Shown piece by piece: positions 5,872-11,082 of a stretch of 11,082 nucleotides of DNA; positions within the stretch are counted from its first letter, which is position 1, and every line of letters starts with the position of its first letter. The DNA is taken from positions 1 to 11,082 of the forward strand of contig CAMKMR010000034.1 in NCBI GenBank assembly GCA_946413945.1, in the 5' to 3' direction. A program made the translations under genes and the position numbers. The notes under the pieces were generated by a model. It did not search any database and was not told where the DNA came from. It was given only the letters and a program-made list of their open reading frames with translations. Source of the stretch: an uncultured Lachnospiraceae bacterium (lineage in GTDB: Bacteria > Bacillota > Clostridia > Lachnospirales > Lachnospiraceae).

Positions 5872-7335
5872 ATGAGCGATATTTTAGATTTAACAGCCGC
5901 AGCCTTAGGTGAAAAGATCGGGGCCAGAGAAATCTCATCTGTAGAAGCAACAACTGCTTATCTTGACAGGATCGAGAAGTTAAATGGCTCTATCAATGCC
6001 TATGTTACGGTTGAAAAAGAAGAAGCTCTTAAGAGAGCAAAAGAAATAGATGAAAAAATAGCAGCAGGAGAATTAAAGAGTCCTCTTGCCGGTGTTCCAG
6101 TTGCAGTAAAGGATAATATGTGCATTAAAGGATCAAGAACATCTTGTTCATCAAAGATCCTTTCAAATTTCTATCCTACATTTTCATCAACTGCAGTAGA
6201 GAAATTACTTGATGCAGGTGCAGTTGTACTGGGACGTACAAACATGGATGAATTTGCCATGGGATCAACATCAGAAACATCTTACTATGGAGCAACTAAG
6301 AATCCATGGGATTTAGACCGTGTACCAGGCGGATCATCAGGTGGATCTGCAGCGGCTGTTGCTGCTGATATGTGCGCTACATCCCTTGGTTCAGATACAG
6401 GTGGATCTATCCGTCAGCCAGCATCATTCTGCGGCGTTGCAGGTATCAAGCCTACTTACGGAAGAGTATCCCGTTATGGACTTATTGCCTATGGATCATC
6501 ACTTGACCAGATCGGACCTATCGGTAAGGACGTAAGAGACTGTGCTTTAGTTCTTGAGACTATAGCTGGTCACGATAAGAAAGATTCTACATCTGTAGAT
6601 AGAGAGGATACAGATTTTACATCAGCTCTTGTTAACGATGTAAAGGGCCTTAAGATCGGTGTCCCTCGTGATTATTTTGCAGAAGGGATCGACCCTGAAG
6701 TTAAGGAAAATGTTCTTGATGCTGCAAAAAAGCTTAGAGAAATGGGAGCAGAAGTTGAAGAGTTTGACCTTGGTATGGTTGAATATGCAATCCCTGCTTA
6801 TTATGTGATCGCCTGTGCTGAAGCGTCCTCTAACCTTGAAAGATTCGATGGTGTTAAGTATGGATATAGAACAAAGGAATATACAGACCTTCACAATATG
6901 TATAAGAAGACTCGTTCAGAAGGTTTTGGACCTGAAGTAAAGAGAAGAATCATGCTGGGTTCATTTGTACTTTCATCAGGATATTATGATGCTTATTATG
7001 TTAAGGCTTTAAGAGTTAAGGCTCTTATCAAGAAAGCCTTCGACGACGCATTTTCAAAATATGATATCATCCTTGGACCTGTTGCACCTACAACAGCATT
7101 AAAGATAGGTGAATCACTTTCAGACCCTATTAAAATGTATCTTGGAGATATTTACACAGTATCAGTTAACTTAGCTGGTCTTCCTGGTATCTCAGTACCA
7201 TGTGGCTATGATAAGAAGGGAATGCCGATCGGTCTTCAGCTTCTTGGACAGACATTTAATGAGAAGACTATAATCCGTGCAGCTTATGCATTTGAACAGA
7301 CTTTCCAGGCTAAGAAGCCGGAAGGATTAAATTAA
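5872..7335 (+). CDS. gatA: Asp-tRNA(Asn)/Glu-tRNA(Gln) amidotransferase subunit A
   Basis: A 487-residue amidase-signature enzyme that releases ammonia from glutamine and channels it to GatB, which amidates the mischarged tRNA. The Lys-cisSer-Ser triad is intact: K80 (PVAVKDN), S155 (PGGSSGGS) and S179 (TGGSIRQPA), with the same spacing as K79/S154/S178 recalled for Staphylococcus aureus GatA. Other family blocks include GRTNMDEFAMGS, GIKPTYGRVSRYG, DQIGPI and, near the C-terminus, NLAGLPGISVPCG with MPIGLQLLG. Length is typical and there is no truncation. The GTGAGGG site at 5858-5864 supports the ATG at 5872. The gap to gatB is 14 bases, and gatB's ribosome site overlaps the gatA stop codon, indicating translational coupling. 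Confidence 0.98.
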   Translation: MSDILDLTAAALGEKIGAREISSVEATTAYLDRIEKLNGSINAYVTVEKEEALKRAKEIDEKIAAGELKSPLAGVPVAVKDNMCIKGSRTSCSSKILSNFYPTFSSTAVEKLLDAGAVVLGRTNMDEFAMGSTSETSYYGATKNPWDLDRVPGGSSGGSAAAVAADMCATSLGSDTGGSIRQPASFCGVAGIKPTYGRVSRYGLIAYGSSLDQIGPIGKDVRDCALVLETIAGHDKKDSTSVDREDTDFTSALVNDVKGLKIGVPRDYFAEGIDPEVKENVLDAAKKLREMGAEVEEFDLGMVEYAIPAYYVIACAEASSNLERFDGVKYGYRTKEYTDLHNMYKKTRSEGFGPEVKRRIMLGSFVLSSGYYDAYYVKALRVKALIKKAFDDAFSKYDIILGPVAPTTALKIGESLSDPIKMYLGDIYTVSVNLAGLPGISVPCGYDKKGMPIGLQLLGQTFNEKTIIRAAYAFEQTFQAKKPEGLN

Positions 7336-7349
7336 GGAGGGCGAAAGAT

Positions 7350-8789
7350 ATGAGCGATAAGAAATATGAAACAGTCATAGGTCTTGAAGTCCATGTTGAG
7401 CTCTCAACAAAGACAAAGATCTTTTGCGGATGCTCAACAGAATTCGGTGGAGCACCTAATACACATACATGTCCTGTATGTACTGGTATGCCTGGCTCAC
7501 TTCCTGTACTTAACAAGGGAGTAGTAGACAGAGCTATAGCAGTAGGACTTGCAACAAATTGTGAGATAACAAGAAATTCAAAGTTCGACAGAAAGAACTA
7601 TTTCTATCCTGATAATCCACAGAATTATCAGATCTCACAGCTTTATTTCCCAATCTGTCGTAATGGTAAGGTTGAGATCGAAGTAAATGGAGAAAAGAAA
7701 TTCGTAAGGATCCATGAGATCCATATGGAAGAGGATGCAGGAAAATTAGTCCACGATCCATTTACAGATGAAACATATGTAGACTTTAACAGATCTGGTG
7801 TACCTCTTATTGAGATAGTATCAGAGCCGGATATGCGTTCTTCAGATGAAGTAATCGCTTATCTTGATAAGCTTCGCGAGACCATCCAGTACCTTGGAGC
7901 ATCTGACTGTAAGTTAAATGAAGGTTCAATGAGAGCTGATGTGAACCTTTCTCTTAGAGAAGTTGGTTCAGATAAGTTCGGAACAAGGACTGAGACAAAG
8001 AACCTCAATTCGTTCCGTGCTATAAAGAGATGTATCGAAAATGAGATCGGCCGCCAGATGGATATCTTAAATGAAGGCGGACAGGTAGTTCAGGAAACAA
8101 GAAGATGGGATGATAATAAGGAATATTCTTATCCAATGCGTTCTAAAGAAGATGCACAGGATTACAGATATTTCCCGGATCCAGACCTTGTACCTATCGT
8201 TGTAAGTGACGAGTGGATCGAAGAGATAAGAGCAAAACAGCCTGAATTCAGACCAGCTAAGAAGATCAGATATAAAGAAGAGTATGATCTTCCTGACTAT
8301 GATATTGATCAGATCACAGCAGAAAAGAAGATGGCTGATATATTTGAAGAAGCAATCTTACTTGGAGCTGAACCAAAGAAAGTATCTAACTGGCTTATGG
8401 TTGAAACTATGCGTCTTATGAAAGAGACTCAGACAGATGCTGATAAGCTTTCATTTAGTGCTGCTAACTTAGCTAAGCTTATTAAACTGCTTGATTCAAA
8501 AGAGATCAATGGTAAAGTTGCAAAGGAAGTTTTCGAATTAGTATTTAAGGAAGACATAGATCCTGAGGTTTATGTTAAAGAGAATAATCTTTCAACAAAG
8601 GCTGATGCTGGTGAGTTAGAGGAAGTAGTTGAAAAGGCTATTGAAGCAAATCCAAAGGCAGTAGAAGATATCAGAGCCGGTAAGGGTAAAGCTATTGGCG
8701 CTATAGTTGGATTTGTAATGAAGGAAATGAAGGGTAAATGTGACCCTGGTGAGGTAAATAAACTTATTTCTTCAAAACTTGGATTATAA
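7350..8789 (+). CDS. gatB: Asp-tRNA(Asn)/Glu-tRNA(Gln) amidotransferase subunit B
   Basis: A 479-residue GatB, the subunit that binds mischarged tRNA and carries out the ATP-dependent kinase and transamidase steps. The N-terminal block VIGLEVHVELSTKTK leads into a zinc-site pattern C26-x-C28 and C41-x2-C44 (FCGCSTEFGG, CPVCTGMPG). Family signatures follow: VDFNRSGVPLIEIV, LNEGSMRADVN, TKNLNSFRAI and AQDYRYFPDPDL. The C-terminal part, from about residue 330, is the helical GatB/YqeY tail domain that contacts the tRNA elbow, ending VNKLISSKLGL. AAGGAGGG at 7334-7341 supports the ATG at 7350. Together with GatC and GatA and the upstream AspRS, it would complete indirect Asn-tRNA (and possibly Gln-tRNA) synthesis. 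Which of the two reactions is used in the cell cannot be read from GatB alone. Confidence 0.98.
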   Translation: MSDKKYETVIGLEVHVELSTKTKIFCGCSTEFGGAPNTHTCPVCTGMPGSLPVLNKGVVDRAIAVGLATNCEITRNSKFDRKNYFYPDNPQNYQISQLYFPICRNGKVEIEVNGEKKFVRIHEIHMEEDAGKLVHDPFTDETYVDFNRSGVPLIEIVSEPDMRSSDEVIAYLDKLRETIQYLGASDCKLNEGSMRADVNLSLREVGSDKFGTRTETKNLNSFRAIKRCIENEIGRQMDILNEGGQVVQETRRWDDNKEYSYPMRSKEDAQDYRYFPDPDLVPIVVSDEWIEEIRAKQPEFRPAKKIRYKEEYDLPDYDIDQITAEKKMADIFEEAILLGAEPKKVSNWLMVETMRLMKETQTDADKLSFSAANLAKLIKLLDSKEINGKVAKEVFELVFKEDIDPEVYVKENNLSTKADAGELEEVVEKAIEANPKAVEDIRAGKGKAIGAIVGFVMKEMKGKCDPGEVNKLISSKLGL

Positions 8790-8791
8790 TA

Positions 8792-10153
8792 ATGAAATAT
8801 AAAACCAGAGATAAATATAGAAAATTTATTACATTTCTGATCGGCAGCTTTATATTAGCTGTCGAATCAGGAATGTTTGGATATTTATGGATCAAGTATT
8901 ATGGATTAGACCTGCACATGGTAACATTTAAAGAAGCTAATTATCTTATGATAATTCTTTATGCGGCCATAATGTATGCGTTTACCAGCCTTTTTGGAGG
9001 CTATAAATTCGGCCATCTTACTATTATGGATCTTATTTATTCTCAAGGCCTTGGCATGGCTGTGAGTAATGTGATAACTTATGCAGTTGTGTGCCTTACC
9101 TTAAGAGAGATTGTTTTACCTGGCAGAATGCTGGTACTGTGTCTTTATGATATGCTGGTGATAGTCATTTATAATTTCCTTATATATGAAATTGAGATGA
9201 AACTTTATCCACCAAGAAAACTTCTTCTTATCTATGGCGACAAGGGGTCTTCAGAAATGAAGAATATGTTTGGAGCAAGAAAAGATAAGTTTGAGATAAT
9301 GGATGAAGTCGATTATAGAAATCCGATTTCTTATCTAAAGGAAAAGATGGAATTATCTGATGGCGTGATCCTTCATAGAGTAAGTGCAGAAAAAAGAGAC
9401 GCTATTCTTCGTATATGCTATGCCAATGATATAAGGGCATATATTGTGCCAAATATCGGGGATATAGTGGTATGGAGTTGTGGTGATACACATCTTTTTG
9501 ATGCTCCGGTGCTTATCACAAAAGAACATGGACTTAACTATGTCGAAGCTTTTTTTAAGAGATTCTTTGACATTATACTTTCTCTTATCCTTATAGTTTT
9601 ATTTTCGCCTATAATGATGTTTATCACGATTGCTGTCAAATTATACGATGGCGGACCTGTTATCTATAAGCAGGTGAGAGTTACAAAGGATGGGAAGAAA
9701 TTTAATATCCTTAAATTCAGATCCATGAGTGTAGATTCAGAAAAAAATGGAGCCAGACTGGCAGGAAAAAATGATTCCAGGATCACACCGGTTGGACATG
9801 TTATCAGAAATCTTCATGTGGATGAGATTCCTCAGCTTATCAATGTGCTTAAGGGAGATATGTCCATGGTGGGACCAAGACCTGAAAGACCGGAGATCAT
9901 CGAAAAATACATTAAAGACATACCGGAATTTAATTACAGACTTAAAGTTAAGGCAGGACTTACAGGTTATTCCCAGGTGTATGGAAGATACAAAACTACA
10001 GCTTATAATAAGCTGAAGATGGATATCCTCTATATTGAACATTATTCCATCATTTTAGACATTAAGATACTTCTTCTTACATTTAAGATCCTTTTCCAGA
10101 AGGAAAATTCGGAAGGGCTTGATGATGGTGAAACAAGAGCAAAGTCAAGCTGA
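8792..10153 (+). CDS. Polyprenyl glycosylphosphotransferase (initiating sugar transferase)
   Basis: A 453-residue WbaP/CpsE-like enzyme that moves a sugar-1-phosphate from a UDP-sugar to undecaprenyl phosphate, the first step of capsule or exopolysaccharide synthesis at the inner face of the membrane. Predicted membrane helices lie at about 12-33, 50-68, 84-103 and 113-132. A cytoplasmic Rossmann-like domain follows (LLLIYGDKG onward), then the catalytic domain with a hydrophobic segment at 258-282 (KRFFDIILSL). Signatures: VIYKQVRV, FNILKFRSM, the D344-E345 dyad in VDEIPQLINVLKGDMSMVGP, GPRPERPE at 361-368, and KAGLTGYSQV. The sugar cannot be told from sequence. It starts two bases after the gatB stop with no clear Shine-Dalgarno sequence, so translation probably depends on ribosomes ending gatB. 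This placement next to tRNA-amidation genes is unusual; the link to the following LCP gene is functional. Confidence 0.93.
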   Translation: MKYKTRDKYRKFITFLIGSFILAVESGMFGYLWIKYYGLDLHMVTFKEANYLMIILYAAIMYAFTSLFGGYKFGHLTIMDLIYSQGLGMAVSNVITYAVVCLTLREIVLPGRMLVLCLYDMLVIVIYNFLIYEIEMKLYPPRKLLLIYGDKGSSEMKNMFGARKDKFEIMDEVDYRNPISYLKEKMELSDGVILHRVSAEKRDAILRICYANDIRAYIVPNIGDIVVWSCGDTHLFDAPVLITKEHGLNYVEAFFKRFFDIILSLILIVLFSPIMMFITIAVKLYDGGPVIYKQVRVTKDGKKFNILKFRSMSVDSEKNGARLAGKNDSRITPVGHVIRNLHVDEIPQLINVLKGDMSMVGPRPERPEIIEKYIKDIPEFNYRLKVKAGLTGYSQVYGRYKTTAYNKLKMDILYIEHYSIILDIKILLLTFKILFQKENSEGLDDGETRAKSS

Positions 10154-10154
10154 C

Positions 10155-10209
10155 TAGGACAGGATAAAAAGGCTTAAGTCATAGGACAGTATAAATAAGT
10201 TTAAGACCA
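10155..10209 (+). repeat. Two imperfect tandem ~27-bp repeats after the sugar transferase
   Basis: Segments 10155-10181 and 10182-10209 both begin TAGGACAG and contain a (T)ATAAA run, an AAG and a TTAAG before the end. They are adjacent copies with about seven differences, in the 121-base gap before the LCP gene. No convincing terminator is visible in this gap. A weak -35-like TTGCAT (10221) lacks a good -10. Confidence 0.5.
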
Positions 10210-10274
10210 AGATAAGATATTTGCATTTTATTTTTAAATGTAGTAAGGTTATCAATAAAAAAAGGAATATTTAT

Positions 10275-11082
10275 ATGAGTAAAGTAAATGACGAATTTAC
10301 AGAAGAAAAAGAAAAAAAGGGCATAAGCTCTAATTCAAAGTGGGGTATTGCATTTATTTTAGAACTTATCATCATAGCAGTTATGAGCCTTTTCATAGTA
10401 AAGAACTATGTTCATGATAAGTACGGAATATTAAATGTTGAAAATATAGACGAGAAAGATCTCGGAATAAACGAGGGTGTGAAGATAGAAGGTTATACCA
10501 ATATTGCTTTGTTTGGTATGGACTCAAGAGATGGTTCTCTTGGTGAAGGAAATCGAAGTGATTCAATAATGATAGCCTCTATCAATAATAAAACCAAAGA
10601 TGTAAAGATAGTATCAGTTTTCAGAGATACCACTACAGAACTTCAGAATGAAGATAAGGACATTATAAAGGTCAATGCAGCATACGCTTATGGCGGACCT
10701 AAGATGGCTGTACAGACTTTAAATGCCAACTTCGATCTTAATATTTCGGAATATGTATCAATAAACTGGGAAGGCATGATCCGTGCTGTCGACCAGCTGG
10801 GAGGAGTAGATATACATATCGAAGAAGAAGAGATCGAATATGTAAATGAGTATATTAAAGATATCATGGTAAATACAGGAATTGCTTCTGATGGTGTCTA
10901 TAATACCGGAGACCAGACTTTAAATGGTGTTCAGGCTACAGCCTATTGCCGTATAAGATATACAGGAATGGGAGATATCACAAGAACAGAGCGCCAGAGA
11001 GAAGTTATCACTCAGATGCTTGCTAAGCTTAAGAAGTCAGATTTTAAGACTATCGATGCTATTATCGACGAAGTATTTCCAT
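10275..11082 (+). CDS. LytR-CpsA-Psr (LCP) family glycopolymer ligase, 3' end missing
   Basis: An open frame from the ATG at 10275 (AAAGGA at 10261-10266, eight-base spacing) to the window edge encodes the first 269 residues. Residues 1-22 are charged and cytoplasmic, about 23-43 is a single membrane helix (IAFILELIIIAVMSLFIV), and the remainder is extracellular. LCP motifs are intact: NIALFGMDSRD (D83, R85), R94-SDSIM, VSVFRDT (R117, D118), KVNAAYAYGG, LGGVDI, and RIRYTGMGD...RTERQRE with R226, R228, D234, R237 and R240. LCP proteins transfer undecaprenyl-linked glycopolymers (teichoic acids, capsule) to peptidoglycan. Some remove the terminal phosphate. Following an initiating transferase, it fits as the terminal step of the same surface-glycan pathway. 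Its true end and any further domain lie outside the window. Confidence 0.93.
   Translation, partial: MSKVNDEFTEEKEKKGISSNSKWGIAFILELIIIAVMSLFIVKNYVHDKYGILNVENIDEKDLGINEGVKIEGYTNIALFGMDSRDGSLGEGNRSDSIMIASINNKTKDVKIVSVFRDTTTELQNEDKDIIKVNAAYAYGGPKMAVQTLNANFDLNISEYVSINWEGMIRAVDQLGGVDIHIEEEEIEYVNEYIKDIMVNTGIASDGVYNTGDQTLNGVQATAYCRIRYTGMGDITRTERQREVITQMLAKLKKSDFKTIDAIIDEVFP

Noticed and set aside
10221..10246. CATTT/AAATG hairpin with T-run as terminator, or TTGCAT as a -35, before the LCP gene
   Set aside because: The stem is only five A-U-rich pairs with the Ts in its loop, and no good -10 sits at the right spacing.

Overview
The window reads as a chromosomal segment of a low-GC Gram-positive bacterium, most likely a Lachnospiraceae member (Butyrivibrio/Roseburia-like). 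The grounds are AT-rich intergenic DNA, strong GGAGG-type ribosome binding sites, heavy AGA (Arg) use, a T-box leader and a gatCAB operon. The genus is an inference. All genes lie on the + strand.

Region 1 (1-3164): the last 24 codons of an upstream gene, probably a DegT/DnrJ-type aminotransferase, are followed by a perfect-consensus sigma-A promoter. It drives a two-gene unit. The first gene encodes a YdjI-like SPFH (stomatin/prohibitin-fold) protein with a nine-unit Gln-rich nonapeptide repeat and a C-terminal SHOCT domain. The second encodes a membrane protein with two N-terminal zinc ribbons, resembling YdjG. The pair looks like a reduced form of the Bacillus YdjGHI membrane-stress module.

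Region 2 (3165-8789): a T-box leader precedes aspS, gatC, gatA and gatB. AspRS, probably non-discriminating, charges tRNA(Asp) and tRNA(Asn) with Asp. GatCAB then amidates Asp-tRNA(Asn), and often also Glu-tRNA(Gln). In the inferred specifier loop, GAA (Glu) and AAC (Asn) overlap by one base shift, the arrangement described for the dual-specificity T-box of the Clostridium acetobutylicum transamidation operon. Between the T-box terminator and aspS lie an unexplained 16-bp perfect hairpin and three degenerate direct repeats. Another long hairpin separates aspS from gatC.

Region 3 (8792-11082): two bases after gatB begins a polyprenyl glycosylphosphotransferase, which starts surface-polysaccharide synthesis. 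After about 120 bases comes an LCP-family ligase that is cut by the window end and would attach such polymers to peptidoglycan. The tight gatB junction suggests that the polysaccharide gene may be co-expressed with the tRNA-amidation operon.

No rRNA, tRNA, CRISPR array, insertion sequence or prophage gene was seen. The most novel-looking items are the T-box specifier arrangement, the hairpin-plus-repeat block before aspS, and the SPFH/zinc-ribbon pair.
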